A stretch of 64,000 nucleotides of DNA, taken from NCBI GenBank assembly GCA_021647245.1, contig JAKIVC010000010.1, forward strand, positions 1-64,000, read 5' to 3'. The stretch is from Gammaproteobacteria bacterium (GTDB lineage Bacteria > Pseudomonadota > Gammaproteobacteria > RBG-16-57-12). Shown here piece after piece: positions 28,636-41,410 of this stretch. The notes under the pieces are model-generated. The model saw only the letters and a list, made by a program, of their open reading frames with translations, had not been told where the DNA came from and searched no databases. Position 1 is the first letter of the stretch. Each line of letters begins with the position of its first letter. A program made the position numbers and the translations under genes.

Positions 28636-31600
28636 TCAGGAAACAACTCCCAACGCATCTGCAACACTCTCCAACAGCTCGACGCTGTTAAGGGGTTTTT
28701 TAAGTACACGAAGCACGCCAATACGATCCACTACTTCTGGCGTTAACACATCGGAATAACCGGTACAAAGAATGACAGGGAGGTTTGATTTATATGAGTG
28801 AATTGCTTCGGCCAGCTCAATACCAGTCATCTCGGGCATGGTGACGTCACTGATAATAAGCTGATAGTGACCGGGTTGTTTTTTGATCTGTTCGAGCGCT
28901 TGCAGTGGGAGCGGCTGATAGTCGCACTCATATCCGTACAGACGCAGTATCTCCCGCAGAAATTCACCCACCGAGGGTTCGTCATCAACAACCAGTATTT
29001 TTCCAACACAGGTCTCTTCAGCGGCCAGTTCAATCGCTTCACTCTCCTCCTTCGCGTGGAGTGCTGTGGGTGGAAAATAGATTGAGACGGTGGTTCCCTC
29101 TCCGGGCGATGAGCTGACACCGACATGACCACCTGCACTGTGCACAACCCCGTGCACTACTGAGAGACCCATTCCGGTGCCTTTGCCCATCTCCTTTGTG
29201 GTAAAAAATGGATCAAACATACGCACCAGGCTCTCTTGGTCAATGCCACAACCACTGTCCGTTATCCTTAGTTCCACATAGTCGCCGGCAAAGTTTTCAT
29301 GGCAAGAGGCACAATAGTTGTCCTGGCAATGGTGCTTCCGAATCACGATATGCAGCTCACCCTTTCCCTCCATTGCATCGCGGGCATTAATGCAAAGGTT
29401 CATAACGATTTGCTGGAGGTTAATGGTATCAACCATCACCGCCGGAACACCCTCCTCAACCTCGGTGGTGATCGCAATGGAGGCCGGCATCACTGAGCGC
29501 AACATTTTCAAAACATCTGTGAGTAGTGGTTCCAGTAAAATAGGCTCCGGTTTCGAGTCATCAATACCTCGACTAAAAGCCAGCATTTTTGCAATCAGAT
29601 CTCGCCCTCGCTCACCCGCTTTAAATATCTCTTCAACATAGCGCACCAGCTTTTCGTTCGGTGAGTGTGACAAAATACGTAGCGCCAGTTCGGAGTATCC
29701 AAGAATGCTTGCCAGCATGTTGTTGAAATCATGAGCAACACCCCCTGTCAGCTGCCCAATGGCATCCATTTTCTGTGCCTGCTGCAGTTGATTCTGAAGC
29801 AGCTTTTTTTCTAATTCAGCACGAATTTGTTCACTAATATCACGAAAAGTAACCACCGCGCCAAAGGTGGATTCGCCACTCCGAAGAGGCATTACGCTGA
29901 ATTCAACTGGGAAGTGAGCACCCCCTTTACGCCACAGAATATCATGCTGATTACGCTGAACCCCCCCTTCAACTAATGCCTGATTGAAGGGGCACTCACT
30001 GATCGGGTATTCGCTGCCATTGGCATAACTGTGATGAATCAATGGGTGCACAGGTTTACCGACTATCTCTTCTGGCGCATAGCCGAGCATCTTTGAGGCT
30101 GATGAGTTTACAAAAGTTGCATTGCCCGCATTATCCAGACCAAAAATCCCTTCGGCAGCCGACTCAAGAATCATTCTCATCTGATTTTCTGCTTGCTTTA
30201 GCTGCTCACCACTCTCTTTACTCTGAGTGATGTCCTGAAAGGTCCCCCGCACTTTACTGGGCACAGCGCCCTGCTCGGTATCGGCTATGATTTCTGCGTG
30301 AACCCAACGCACCGCACCATCTGCTCGAATAATGCGAAAGTCGTAGCCAAGCTTGCCACCTTCACGGCGGATCTGCTGATCGTACTGGCAAACCTTGTCA
30401 CGATCTTCCGGGTGAACAACATCCATAAAGCCGTCGTATTGAGGTATAAACCAGAGGCTATCCTTTCCAAGAATGCGGTAGACCTGTTCCGACCAATAAA
30501 CCACATCTTTCACCAGATCATGAGACCAGTTACCAATCTGGCCAATGGTTTGTGCCTCTTTCAAGCTCTCTTCACTTTCACGCAAGCTGGTTAAATTATC
30601 AAAACTCGTTATATAGTCAGCCAGCCGTTTGGCAATATTCTCTACAATCAGGCGATCCTGCTGTGTAGGGGTCGGCTGGTCTTTCCCGTAACAGAGACAC
30701 AACAACCACGGTTTGGATTTTTTAGGAAAGACGGCAATGGTTAAGATAGCATCCAGTTGATATTGACTGGCAATCGAGTGAGGTAACCCTTCGCCGTGGT
30801 CGTTAGAAAAAAGGGTCGGCGTGGCACAGCTGAATGACTTCTCCACCATCTGCCGGGTTGTGTCATCAATCGGAAACATGGCCTCAATTGCACCACCATT
30901 CTGCTGATCATCAATCAACATGGGAACTGACGGCAGCTGTTGTTCCGCTTCACAAGGGTAGATAATCCATGCTTTTTGACACTCAAGGGTGAGCAGCAGC
31001 TCCCGCAAAACATTTCTCAAGAGATCATCTACAGAGGCCGCCTGAATCCCCACTTCATTCATTCGTTCCATGACATTCAAGTAACGGAGGTAATCTTGCA
31101 CCGCACACTCGGCAAAGCGGCGCTCGGTCATGTCAGAAAAAGTGATGAACAGCCGCTCAGGCTTTCCCGCCTGCTCGCCAGCCTGAGCCACAACACTCAT
31201 TGAGATCCATCGCTCCTGGTGATCTTCGTGGGTTCTAATACCCAGTACACGCTCATGCAGCGACTCACCACTCCTCATGGTCACATTCGGTGGGAAATCT
31301 TCTAGGCTGACGGGCTGCTGTTGCTCACCAACCAGCTCAACCTCTCCACACTCCAGCTGCTTGACTAAGCTTGGGTAACTCATCCCTAGGATGTTATCAA
31401 CCGCTTGATTGGTAATCACGGGCACGCCCTGCTCGTCAATCACCACCACGCCATGGCTCATAGACTCAAATAGCAGTCGGAAACGCTCTTCGCTCTCGGT
31501 CAGCGCCTGAACCACTGCTTTATGCTCTGTAATGTCTTCAAGCACCACGACATAAAATTGTGCATCCCCGGCCCCCTTAACCAATCGACCACTGAGCATA

Positions 31601-32649
31601 AACCAGCGCAGTGCACCCGATGAGTGTATTAACCGGCACTCAAAGCGGGGAAACTCACCATTATCGTATTGAATAAGTGCGCGATTAAAGGCATCAATAT
31701 CATCCTCGTAAATAAATTGATCCATTAACTTACCCAAGCCACTCGCCACTGAGTAACCCAGATATTCACTCCAAGCGGGGGAGAGAAAGGTGAATTGATG
31801 GTGGCGATCCATGGTGCAGATAACATTACTGGCGTTTTCAATAATAGTGCGCAACTTCTCTTCACTATTGCGCAGCAACGCCTCTTTCATCTGCCATTCG
31901 GTATTATTGCGCAGGAAGAAAAGGTAGTGGTGGCTCTCTCCTTGTCGATAATGCGAGAGAGAAAGCTCCACTGAGAACTCTTTCCCGGATGATGCCACCA
32001 GCGCAATATTTCGCGCATCAATAATGCCATCGATGCTCTGATGGTTAGCTTCATACTCAGCCAGTAAGTTGTGACAATCCGGCAAAAGCAGATCAAAGTG
32101 TGCGTTAATTAACTCACGCTCTTCAAAGCCAGACATGGCAAGAAGCGACTGATTAAACTTCTCAATCTCGCCCTTGTCGTCAACAACCAAAATACCATCG
32201 GGTGTGTTATCAAAAAATATTTGCAGTGTTTGCTGATTCTCGCTGAAACCCGGAAGGGGGTGGGGTGGGGTAAGACGCTCAAATGTTAGGTGTGCTTTTA
32301 TGCGTGCTGAAAGTGTTTTTTCTCGAACAGGCCGGGCTACATAATCAGCACCACCGACATCAAACAGGCCATCAATCTTATCCTCATCACACTCGGTAAG
32401 AACAAAAATAACCGGTATTGAGCGTGTGAGGTGGTTGGATTTTATTTTTTGACAAAGCGCAAAGCCATCCAACTGCGGCATCGCTGTATCCAGCAGCAAA
32501 AGCTCTACTCTCCCGCTACTTAATATATCCAATGTATGCTGGCTGTCACACGCCACTAAAACATTCAACTCATCGGCCAACCCGCCCAATAGAACATCAA
32601 CGTCAGCCTGTGTATTGGTGACTACCAGAATAGTATGCTGTCTACTCAT
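28636..32649 (-). CDS. Multi-PAS hybrid histidine kinase
   Basis: This is a 1337-residue cytosolic sensor kinase. Order of domains: N-terminal receiver (about 5-120, acceptor D in LLLDTAMP but the usual acidic pair is VTNT), PAS domains near 145-265, 268-385, 388-510, a GAF-like segment (about 530-690), PAS near 700-815 and 820-945. The kinase core follows with H973 in [11 protein letters not shown], ATPase ([16 protein letters not shown]) to about 1200, and a C-terminal receiver (about 1208-1330) with complete [14 protein letters not shown] and KKP motifs. The HDFNN H-box is of the type often found in hybrid kinases with many PAS domains. No membrane segment is evident. It lies downstream of a single-receiver gene, probably as one operon. 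Confidence 0.9.
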   Translation of the reverse strand: MSRQHTILVVTNTQADVDVLLGGLADELNVLVACDSQHTLDILSSGRVELLLLDTAMPQLDGFALCQKIKSNHLTRSIPVIFVLTECDEDKIDGLFDVGGADYVARPVREKTLSARIKAHLTFERLTPPHPLPGFSENQQTLQIFFDNTPDGILVVDDKGEIEKFNQSLLAMSGFEERELINAHFDLLLPDCHNLLAEYEANHQSIDGIIDARNIALVASSGKEFSVELSLSHYRQGESHHYLFFLRNNTEWQMKEALLRNSEEKLRTIIENASNVICTMDRHHQFTFLSPAWSEYLGYSVASGLGKLMDQFIYEDDIDAFNRALIQYDNGEFPRFECRLIHSSGALRWFMLSGRLVKGAGDAQFYVVVLEDITEHKAVVQALTESEERFRLLFESMSHGVVVIDEQGVPVITNQAVDNILGMSYPSLVKQLECGEVELVGEQQQPVSLEDFPPNVTMRSGESLHERVLGIRTHEDHQERWISMSVVAQAGEQAGKPERLFITFSDMTERRFAECAVQDYLRYLNVMERMNEVGIQAASVDDLLRNVLRELLLTLECQKAWIIYPCEAEQQLPSVPMLIDDQQNGGAIEAMFPIDDTTRQMVEKSFSCATPTLFSNDHGEGLPHSIASQYQLDAILTIAVFPKKSKPWLLCLCYGKDQPTPTQQDRLIVENIAKRLADYITSFDNLTSLRESEESLKEAQTIGQIGNWSHDLVKDVVYWSEQVYRILGKDSLWFIPQYDGFMDVVHPEDRDKVCQYDQQIRREGGKLGYDFRIIRADGAVRWVHAEIIADTEQGAVPSKVRGTFQDITQSKESGEQLKQAENQMRMILESAAEGIFGLDNAGNATFVNSSASKMLGYAPEEIVGKPVHPLIHHSYANGSEYPISECPFNQALVEGGVQRNQHDILWRKGGAHFPVEFSVMPLRSGESTFGAVVTFRDISEQIRAELEKKLLQNQLQQAQKMDAIGQLTGGVAHDFNNMLASILGYSELALRILSHSPNEKLVRYVEEIFKAGERGRDLIAKMLAFSRGIDDSKPEPILLEPLLTDVLKMLRSVMPASIAITTEVEEGVPAVMVDTINLQQIVMNLCINARDAMEGKGELHIVIRKHHCQDNYCASCHENFAGDYVELRITDSGCGIDQESLVRMFDPFFTTKEMGKGTGMGLSVVHGVVHSAGGHVGVSSSPGEGTTVSIYFPPTALHAKEESEAIELAAEETCVGKILVVDDEPSVGEFLREILRLYGYECDYQPLPLQALEQIKKQPGHYQLIISDVTMPEMTGIELAEAIHSYKSNLPVILCTGYSDVLTPEVVDRIGVLRVLKKPLNSVELLESVADALGVVS

Positions 32650-32704
32650 TCAAATTATCCATCCCTGGCCGTTTCAAGCCCATCAATAAATAACTAGCCA
32701 CAAC

Positions 32705-33082
32705 TCAATGAGTGCTGAGGAGTTCTTCGAGCTTATTACTGAACTCATTAATTGAAAATGGTTTTTTCAAAATAGCCCCCGCCCCTACAAGTGAGGCGAT
32801 AGGCAGATAATCAAAGCGCCCGGTAATACCGCCACCACCGGAAATAGCCAATACTTTCACATCCGCCTTTATCTGCCTAAACTCAAGAATGAGATCTATC
32901 CCGCTCTGCTCGGGCATCACCAGATCGGTCACCACCAAATCAATCGCCTGAGATGTAAAGATCACTTTTGCCTTTGCCACAGAGTCTGCGGTAACCACAC
33001 TGTGACCACATTGGCGAATAACTTCGGAAACCATCTCACGAACAGACTCTTCATCATCTACCAACAATATGGTTGCCATCAT
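32705..33082 (-). CDS. Single-domain response regulator
   Basis: This 125-residue stand-alone receiver has D9/D10, acceptor D53 (VVTDLVMPEQ), S81 at the switch position and K107. There is an unusual glycine run SGGGGITGRFDYL after the switch residue, a pattern often seen in CheY-like partners of large hybrid kinases. It lies 55 bp upstream of the multi-PAS kinase on the same strand. It is a likely phosphate partner of that kinase, by context. Confidence 0.88.
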   Translation of the reverse strand: MMATILLVDDEESVREMVSEVIRQCGHSVVTADSVAKAKVIFTSQAIDLVVTDLVMPEQSGIDLILEFRQIKADVKVLAISGGGGITGRFDYLPIASLVGAGAILKKPFSINEFSNKLEELLSTH

Positions 33083-33358
33083 TTTTCCTTGTTTTAAACA
33101 CTGTCGCCCAGAACGCTACGCCCACTACTCCCCAAATAGAAAAGAGATATAATATTGAAGGCATTGCTTTCACAGTGACATCAATAGATTGCGCAGTCTG
33201 TGTATTCCTACTTGAGAATTAGGCTACATAGAGATTTCGACGCTAAAGGGGATAACTTTAAACAAGGAGAGTAGATAACCTCACAAAGAGGCGTGGCGCG
33301 GTCTGAACCTAGCTCATCGTAATAAGGAGAAGCTAATTGTTGTCTACGGAAACCGCCG

Positions 33359-35242
33359 TTAACCAAGATCAGCTAAATTCCCTCGCGTCTCCAGCCACGC
33401 CTTGCGATCAGACGCACGTTTTTTTGCCAACAACATATCCATCAACTGGTGAGTTTCATCCCCTGATTCCACTGTCAGCTGAACCAGCCGACGGGTATCG
33501 GGGCAGAGTGTTGTCTCTCTTAACTGTAGCGGATTCATCTCACCCAGCCCTTTAAATCGCATCACATTTACTTTGCCGCGTTTTTTCTCCGCCGCAATGC
33601 GGTCAAGAATGCCATTTTTCTCTGCCTCATCCAGTGCGTAATAGGTCTCTTTTGCAATATCGATGCGGAATAACGGAGGCATCGCGATGTAGATATGTCC
33701 CGCCACCACCAGAGAGTGGAAATGACGCAAAAAAAGCGCACAAAGCAGCGTTGCAATGTGGGCTCCATCCGAGTCAGCATCGGCCAGCACACAGATTTTC
33801 CCATAACGTAGTGAGGAGAAATCATCTGAACCCGGGTCTACACCAATCGCAACCGATATATCGTGTACCTCCTGAGAGGCGAGCACCTGACTTGACTCCA
33901 CCTCCCACGTATTAAGGATTTTTCCTCGTAGCGGCATAATAGCCTGGAAGTTTTTATCCCGCGCCTGCTTCGCAGAACCACCTGCGGAGTCACCCTCCAC
34001 CAAAAAAAGTTCGGTGCGGGCACTGTCCTGTGAGCTGCAATCAGCCAATTTACCGGGTAGCGCGGGTCCTTGGGTCACCTTTTTGCGTATCACTTTTTTG
34101 CTGGCTCGCAGCCGCTTTTGCGCGTTGCTGATTGCCATATCTGCCAGATTTTCACCTATCTCGGGGTGTTGATTCAGGTAGAGACTGAATGCATCTTTCA
34201 CCACACCAGAAACAAAAGCCGCACACTCCCGAGAAGAGAGCCGTTCTTTAGTCTGCCCCGAAAATTGCGGATCGGCCATTTTCACTGACAATATATAGGT
34301 GACGCGTTCCCAGACGTCATCCGGCGTTAATTTAACCCCCCGTGGCAATAAGTTTCGGAACTCGCAAAATTCACGTATCGCTTCAGTTAATCCGCTACGC
34401 AGACCATTTACGTGGGTGCCTCCCTGAGCGGTGGGCACTAGGTTCACATAACTTTCCGCCACCCCATCGCCACCTTCAGGCAGCCACGAAACAACCCACT
34501 CCACCGCTTCCAGGTTTCCCGACAAGCAACCCATAAAAGGCTCTTTAGGTAATAGTTCTAGCCCTTTCAGCTCATCCAGAAGGTAATCTTGCAGACCATC
34601 CTCGTAATACCACTCGAGAGACTCACCCCCCTCTTGTTTAAACTTAACCCTTAAACCGGGGCAAAGAACCGCCTTGGCACGCAACATATGTTTTAAGCGA
34701 ACAACAGAAAATTTAGCACTGTCAAAAAATTGGGGGTCAGGCCAAAAACGAAGCGTCGTGCCAAGATTGCGTTTACCGACACTACCGACCACACTCAAAT
34801 CAGAAACCTTATTACCACTCTCAAAGGCAATGTGATGCTCTTTACCACCACGGCGCACCCAGACATCAAGACGTGTAGAGAGCGCATTGACCACCGAAAC
34901 ACCCACACCATGCAGGCCACCTGAAAACTGGTATTGGCTGTTGGAAAACTTACCACCGGCATGTAATTTAGTCAGAATAACCTCAACCCCGGGAACACCC
35001 TCATCAGGGTGAATATCTACCGGCATTCCCCGCCCATCGTCGCGCACCTCGACAGATTGATCTTCATAGAGGGTCACCTCAATCAACTTTGCATGACCCG
35101 CCATCGCCTCGTCAACGCTGTTATCAATAACCTCCTGGGCCAAGTGGTTGGGGCGTTCGGTTTGGGTATACATACCCGGCCGTTTACGCACGGGCTCAAG
35201 GCCGCTTAATACCTCTATGGACGCTGCATCATAATTGCTCAT
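33359..35242 (-). CDS. parE: DNA topoisomerase IV subunit B
   Basis: This is the ATPase subunit of topoisomerase IV, which unlinks daughter chromosomes. ATG 35242 is chosen (GAGGG seven bases upstream; product MSNYDAASIEVLSGLEPVRKRPGMYT as opening pattern). That gives 627 residues. The GHKL ATPase has VIDNSVDEAMAGH near 38-50 and GGLHGVGVSVVNAL near 107-120. The TOPRIM domain has LFLVEGDSAGGSAKQ near 408-422 and DADSDGAHI near 487-495. The ParC partner gene is at 53686-55935. Confidence 0.96.
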   Translation of the reverse strand: MSNYDAASIEVLSGLEPVRKRPGMYTQTERPNHLAQEVIDNSVDEAMAGHAKLIEVTLYEDQSVEVRDDGRGMPVDIHPDEGVPGVEVILTKLHAGGKFSNSQYQFSGGLHGVGVSVVNALSTRLDVWVRRGGKEHHIAFESGNKVSDLSVVGSVGKRNLGTTLRFWPDPQFFDSAKFSVVRLKHMLRAKAVLCPGLRVKFKQEGGESLEWYYEDGLQDYLLDELKGLELLPKEPFMGCLSGNLEAVEWVVSWLPEGGDGVAESYVNLVPTAQGGTHVNGLRSGLTEAIREFCEFRNLLPRGVKLTPDDVWERVTYILSVKMADPQFSGQTKERLSSRECAAFVSGVVKDAFSLYLNQHPEIGENLADMAISNAQKRLRASKKVIRKKVTQGPALPGKLADCSSQDSARTELFLVEGDSAGGSAKQARDKNFQAIMPLRGKILNTWEVESSQVLASQEVHDISVAIGVDPGSDDFSSLRYGKICVLADADSDGAHIATLLCALFLRHFHSLVVAGHIYIAMPPLFRIDIAKETYYALDEAEKNGILDRIAAEKKRGKVNVMRFKGLGEMNPLQLRETTLCPDTRRLVQLTVESGDETHQLMDMLLAKKRASDRKAWLETRGNLADLG

Positions 35243-35399
35243 ACTGCCCTCAATCCTTTCTACCACCTCATTACATCACATCGTATCACAAGGGAATTAC
35301 TTTGTTAGCCCTAGAAAAGGCGAGTGCGCGAGCTAACATTGACCCCATATCGTATCTAGGTTACGGTAGCCGATCCTCAAATTTTACAGGCAGGCTACG

Positions 35400-35645
35400 G
35401 TGCCAAGAAAATCCACAAAACTCAACTTTGAAGGCTCAATCAAAGAGCTGGAAACCCTTGTTGAGCAGATGGAGAGTGGCGACATCACTTTGGAAGAGTC
35501 CCTCAAATGCTTCGAGCGCGGCATTGAACTAACACACAATTGCCAACAACTGCTCTCTGCCGCTGAACAAAAGGTGGAGATATTAATGCAGAAAAATGGT
35601 CAACCGCAACGGCTACCGTTTGATAGCGAAAGCACGCCTGATTAA
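35400..35645 (+). CDS. xseB: Exodeoxyribonuclease VII small subunit
   Basis: This 81-residue small helical protein begins with GTG 35400 and has the XseB core LNFEGSIKELETLVEQMESGDITLEESLKCFERG, seen here as ELETLVEQMESGD and LEESLKCFERG. It starts the xseB-ispA-dxs cluster (15-bp and 41-bp gaps), a conserved gammaproteobacterial order. Confidence 0.95.
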   Translation: MPRKSTKLNFEGSIKELETLVEQMESGDITLEESLKCFERGIELTHNCQQLLSAAEQKVEILMQKNGQPQRLPFDSESTPD

Positions 35646-35660
35646 TTACCCAGCGAGTAG

Positions 35661-36557
35661 ATGGCTGTGAATCTGAAAACCCACTTCACCCACTATCGGG
35701 ACAGAGTTGAAACAGCCTTAGATCAGTGGCTTCCCGGTGACAAAATCCACCCCGCACACCTGCATGAGGCGATGCGTTACTCCACTTTTAATGGTGGAAA
35801 GCGTGTTCGCCCGTTACTGGTCTACCTAACAGGTAATGTGCTGGACATACCCACAGAGCAGCTGGATGGCCCCGCCTGTGCTATTGAGCTTATTCACAGC
35901 TACTCACTGGTGCATGATGATCTACCTGCGATGGATGACGATGATCTGCGACGAGGAAAACCCACCTGCCATAAAGCCTATAATGAAGCAACGGCCATTT
36001 TAGTCGGCGACGGGCTCCAGGCACTCGCCTTCCATATTTTGGCCAGTGATAACAACATGATCAATCATTCAGCAGCACGCTTACGCATGTGCGCACTACT
36101 GGCTCACTCCAGTGGCTCACGCGGCATGGTGGGTGGCCAAGCAATCGATCTTGCGGCAACCGGTAAAACACTCACACTGGCCGAGCTACAAGATATGCAT
36201 ATTCACAAAACTGGCGCGCTCATCCGTAGCAGCGTCATGCTCGCCGCCTACAGCAAACCCAGTCTGGATACCCCGTCAATCAATCACCTCGATCACTACG
36301 CAAAGTGCATCGGCCTCAACTTCCAAATCAAAGATGATATTTTGGATATTGAAGGTGAAACCGAAATCCTTGGCAAGCCTCAGGGGTCCGACCTCAATGC
36401 CAACAAAGCCACATACCCCGCCATTGTGGGAATGGACGAAGCCAAGCAGATGATGAGCGACCTACACCAAGAAGCACTGGAGAGTCTCAGCCAGTTTGGT
36501 GATAAGGCAGAACCCCTGCGCGATCTTGCTGAGTACATCATTAGCCGCAAATACTGA
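35661..36557 (+). CDS. ispA: Farnesyl diphosphate synthase (polyprenyl synthetase)
   Basis: IspA condenses IPP with DMAPP/GPP to form FPP for quinone and undecaprenyl synthesis. The 298 residues carry the first Asp-rich motif DDLPAMDDDDLRRG near 86-99 and the second FQIKDDILDIEG near 222-233, with the GGKRVRPLL substrate loop near 46-54. It lies between xseB and dxs. Confidence 0.95.
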   Translation: MAVNLKTHFTHYRDRVETALDQWLPGDKIHPAHLHEAMRYSTFNGGKRVRPLLVYLTGNVLDIPTEQLDGPACAIELIHSYSLVHDDLPAMDDDDLRRGKPTCHKAYNEATAILVGDGLQALAFHILASDNNMINHSAARLRMCALLAHSSGSRGMVGGQAIDLAATGKTLTLAELQDMHIHKTGALIRSSVMLAAYSKPSLDTPSINHLDHYAKCIGLNFQIKDDILDIEGETEILGKPQGSDLNANKATYPAIVGMDEAKQMMSDLHQEALESLSQFGDKAEPLRDLAEYIISRKY

Positions 36558-36598
36558 TATACTGGAAGCACCCACTTTGAAGAGGATGACGCCGAGCA

Positions 36599-38488
36599 AT
36601 GGCGAATAATAATACGGAAAACAGCGACAGCACTTCGGCAGATGTAAGTGAAGCCAACGCCTCGCTACTGGAACAGATCATCACCCCTGAGCAGCTGCGC
36701 GAACTCAGCCCCCACCAGCTGCCCGCATTAGCCGATGAGTTGCGTCACTTTCTGCTGGACTCTGTCAGCAAGACGGGCGGACACCTCTCATCCGGGCTAG
36801 GTGCCATCGAACTCACCATTGCCCTGCACTATGTCTTCAACACACCCAGTGACCGCCTTGTATGGGATGTAGGCCACCAGAGCTACCCACATAAAATCCT
36901 CACCGGCCGCCGCGAACAAATGGACACTATTCGCAAACGCAACGGATTATCAGGTTTTCCAAAACGCACCGAAAGCGCCTATGATGCCTTCGGTGTTGGC
37001 CACTCCAGCACCTCTATCAGCGCCGCACTCGGCATGGCAGTCGCCGCTCAACATGCCAACAGTGATCGTAAATCGGTGGCTATTATCGGTGATGGAGCCA
37101 TGACAGCGGGCATCGCATTTGAGGCACTTAATCATGCCGGTCACCTGAACACTAACCTACTGGTGATTCTCAACGATAACGAGATGTCTATTTCACCTAA
37201 TGTTGGCGGGCTCTCAAACTACCTTGCCAAAGTTCTCTCAGGAAAGTTTTACTCATCAATGCGTGAGGGCGGTAAAAAAGTATTTAAAAATATGCCCGCA
37301 GTCTCTGAGCTGGCACGTCGTACCGAAGAGCATATGAAAGGGATGGTAGTGCCCGGCACGCTGTTTGAGGAGCTAGGATTTAACTACATTGGCCCAGTGG
37401 ATGGGCACGACCTGGACACCCTGGTCACCACCCTACAAAACATCAAATCCCTCAGTGGCCCCCAATTTCTACATATTGTCACCAAAAAAGGGAAAGGCTA
37501 CCAGCATGCTGAAGATGACCCCTGTAAATTCCATGGCATGACCCCTTTTGACCGTGAAAGCGGCAAAAAAACCGTGACCGCTAGCAGCAAAAAAAGCTAC
37601 ACCGATATCTTTGGTGAGTGGTTATGCGATACCGCCACACAAGACCAGCGCTTGATTGCCATAACACCCGCCATGTGTGAGGGTTCTGGCATGGTAAAGT
37701 TCAGCCAACAGTTTTCCAAGCGTTATATCGACGTGGGAATTGCCGAGCAACATGCCATCACCCTGGCAGCAGGCCTCGCCTGTGAGGGGCTAAAGCCGGT
37801 CGTTGCCATCTACTCCAGCTTTCTGCAACGGGGTTATGACCAGCTACTACACGATGTTGCCATACAAAACCTGCCGGTACTGTTTGCGGTCGATCGCGCC
37901 GGGATTGTTGGCCCTGATGGCCCCACTCACGCCGGCTGCTATGACATCAGCTTTCTACGCTGCGTACCCAATCTGAGCATCATGACCCCAGCCGATGAAC
38001 AAGAGTGCCGGGCACTACTGAGCACCGGCTATCAAATGGATACACCCGCCGTGGTTCGCTACCCCCGTGGCAGCGGGCCGGGCATTGAAACTACCAACAA
38101 CCTGACACCGTTACCCTTCGGCAAAGGTGAAATTCGTCGCCAGGGGAAACGGATTGCCATCCTTAACTTTGGCCCGTTACTGCAAGAGGCGCTCCACGCC
38201 GCCGAACAGCTCGATGCCACGGTCGCCAACATGCGTTTCGTAAAACCGATGGATGAAGCACTGCTGCATCAACTGGCTGAACAACATGACACGCTGATCA
38301 CACTTGAAGATAATGCAACCATAGGTGGTGCTGGCAGCGGCGTTAACGAGTGGCTAGCCGCGCAAAATATTCAGCGCCAAGTAATCAATTTGGGGCTACC
38401 CGATCACTATATCGAACACGGCACTCGGGAAGAGCTGCTCAGCAGTTGTGGGCTCGATGCCCAAGGTATAATCAACTCACTCTCCTGA
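36599..38488 (+). CDS. dxs: 1-deoxy-D-xylulose-5-phosphate synthase
   Basis: This is the first enzyme of the MEP isoprenoid pathway: it condenses pyruvate and glyceraldehyde-3-phosphate using TPP. The 629 residues include the substrate His region [17 protein letters not shown] (near 65-81), GDGAMTAG (near 163-170) with the paired NDN of the TPP site, the transketolase-like pyrimidine domain with [17 protein letters not shown] (near 379-395), and a C-terminal transketolase domain. It is complete and followed by a shared terminator. Confidence 0.96.
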   Translation: MANNNTENSDSTSADVSEANASLLEQIITPEQLRELSPHQLPALADELRHFLLDSVSKTGGHLSSGLGAIELTIALHYVFNTPSDRLVWDVGHQSYPHKILTGRREQMDTIRKRNGLSGFPKRTESAYDAFGVGHSSTSISAALGMAVAAQHANSDRKSVAIIGDGAMTAGIAFEALNHAGHLNTNLLVILNDNEMSISPNVGGLSNYLAKVLSGKFYSSMREGGKKVFKNMPAVSELARRTEEHMKGMVVPGTLFEELGFNYIGPVDGHDLDTLVTTLQNIKSLSGPQFLHIVTKKGKGYQHAEDDPCKFHGMTPFDRESGKKTVTASSKKSYTDIFGEWLCDTATQDQRLIAITPAMCEGSGMVKFSQQFSKRYIDVGIAEQHAITLAAGLACEGLKPVVAIYSSFLQRGYDQLLHDVAIQNLPVLFAVDRAGIVGPDGPTHAGCYDISFLRCVPNLSIMTPADEQECRALLSTGYQMDTPAVVRYPRGSGPGIETTNNLTPLPFGKGEIRRQGKRIAILNFGPLLQEALHAAEQLDATVANMRFVKPMDEALLHQLAEQHDTLITLEDNATIGGAGSGVNEWLAAQNIQRQVINLGLPDHYIEHGTREELLSSCGLDAQGIINSLS

Positions 38489-38518
38489 ACTGCATAAAAT
38501 TTATCTTTTCTTTTGGCA

Positions 38519-38558
38519 TAAAAAAACGCGCTTACCCTCCCTAGAAGGTAAGCGCGTT
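38519..38558. terminator. Bidirectional terminator between dxs and the small membrane gene
   Basis: AACGCGCTTACC (38525-38536) and GGTAAGCGCGTT (38547-38558) form a perfect 12-bp stem. A-run on the left side (T-run on the minus strand) makes it strongest for the leftward small gene, while it also closes the rightward dxs transcript. Confidence 0.85.
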
Positions 38559-38571
38559 TATAAAGTGCTCT

Positions 38572-38679
38572 CTAACCGGTAAATACGTGGTAATAAGCAA
38601 CACCCATAACCCACAGACCGAAGGCTGTAAAACCAACGATTAACGTCATACTTATTTTTGGAATAATTGCATCGATCAT
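38572..38679 (-). CDS. Small single-pass membrane protein, 35 residues
   Basis: ATG 38679 follows GGAGAGAAAGTT, a good ribosome site, and encodes a 35-residue protein with one hydrophobic helix (about residues 11-30, TLIVGFTAFGLWVMGVAYY). The longer frame to 38769 has no ribosome site. Its own terminator follows after 14 bp. The size and composition resemble small accessory subunits of membrane oxidoreductases, but I do not recognise the family and no such complex is encoded nearby. Confidence 0.6.
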   Translation of the reverse strand: MIDAIIPKISMTLIVGFTAFGLWVMGVAYYHVFTG

Positions 38680-38769
38680 AACTTTCTCTCCTATCACTCT
38701 ATTATTATAAACCCAGCAACCTGCACAACCTATCTGGATGAGCATGATACTAATATAAATACGCTTCAC

Positions 38770-39039
38770 AGCATAGGGTTAATCTATGCGTGATTTCAAA
38801 TGGAGTCTAGCAAATTATTGGTTTTTTTATTAATTTAAGAGTGAAAAAAAAGAGTAACCCTACAATTAGTTGATTATTAACAAATTAACCAAAACAAATA
38901 CATGCCAATATCCGCCCGACCCTCTTCCATAAAGCCAATTCATGCCATTCAACTGTGCTGGTTTAAAAGGAACGCTATTGACAATGCAACGACCACCCAT
39001 AAAGAGCTGACCGCCACACAGTGAATTCAATAAGCTAGG
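38770..39039. other. AT-rich gap between small membrane gene and thiC
   Basis: The gap presumably holds the leftward promoter of the small membrane gene (a TTGCTA...CATAGATT pair on the minus strand near 38785-38815 is a weak candidate). No other feature is recognised, and no clear thiC terminator is seen. Confidence 0.35.
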
Positions 39040-40938
<1,899 letters not shown>

Positions 40939-40993
40939 CTAACTATTGGGTATGGGCGCAGGCAAGACTTAATTGATAGAGTATTCTCTAAAA

Positions 40994-41086
40994 TCAAGCA
41001 GCTTCCCTACGCCGGGATTAACCGGATCAGGTTCAAAGGGTCTATCTCAGTACACCGTAGCGGGTGACACCCCTAGCCTGTCAAAC
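40994..41086 (-). promoter_or_regulatory. TPP riboswitch upstream of thiC
   Basis: The minus strand carries the conserved THI-element: GGGGTG near 41074-41069, then CTGAGATAGACCCTTTGAAC, CTGATCCGGTTAAT and GGCGTAGGGAAGCTG, matching the usual CUGAGA, ACCUGAUCUGG and CGUAGGGAA blocks. The stems pair around them. It lies 55 bp before the thiC start and should lower thiC expression when TPP is abundant. Confidence 0.95.
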
Positions 41087-41224
41087 GCCGCATGTTAACA
41101 GGAAACAGATAATTTGGCGATTAATACCAGATCTTAATCATCAACTATTAGCCAGATAAAACAGCTCGCCTCACATTTTCCCTAAAAATCAGAACAACGC
41201 CCCCAGCACCGATAGGCTTGCATA

Positions 41225-41278
41225 TACTTCACAAGCTATTGATTCCACATATCGATTTTCTACTCGGGGATTAGGGGC
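41225..41278 (+). repeat. Short element with CACAAGCTATTGATTCCACA
   Basis: The stretch CACAAGCTATTGATTCCACA... TCTACTCGGGGATTAGGG has the same ends as a longer element at 61430-61560 (CACAAGCTCTTGATTCCACA ... TCTATCTGGGGATTAGGG), with about 80 bases missing between them. It is intergenic, upstream of thiC and before pcm. Confidence 0.55.
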
Positions 41279-41410
41279 TGTCATCACTCTTGCCAGAAGA
41301 ACCCAAACCCCGTAATCTTTACAGGTCTGTTGCTTTGGGCGAATCGTTCGCCCAGCGTTAGCAGAGATCCAAGCTAACAGTGCACAATGATCATCTCTAT
41401 GGGGTTAATA

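Noticed and set aside
33337-33555. 72-codon plus-strand frame after AAGGAGAAG near parE
   Set aside because: It begins with TTG and is antisense to the conserved C-terminus of parE; the good ribosome-like site may be coincidental.
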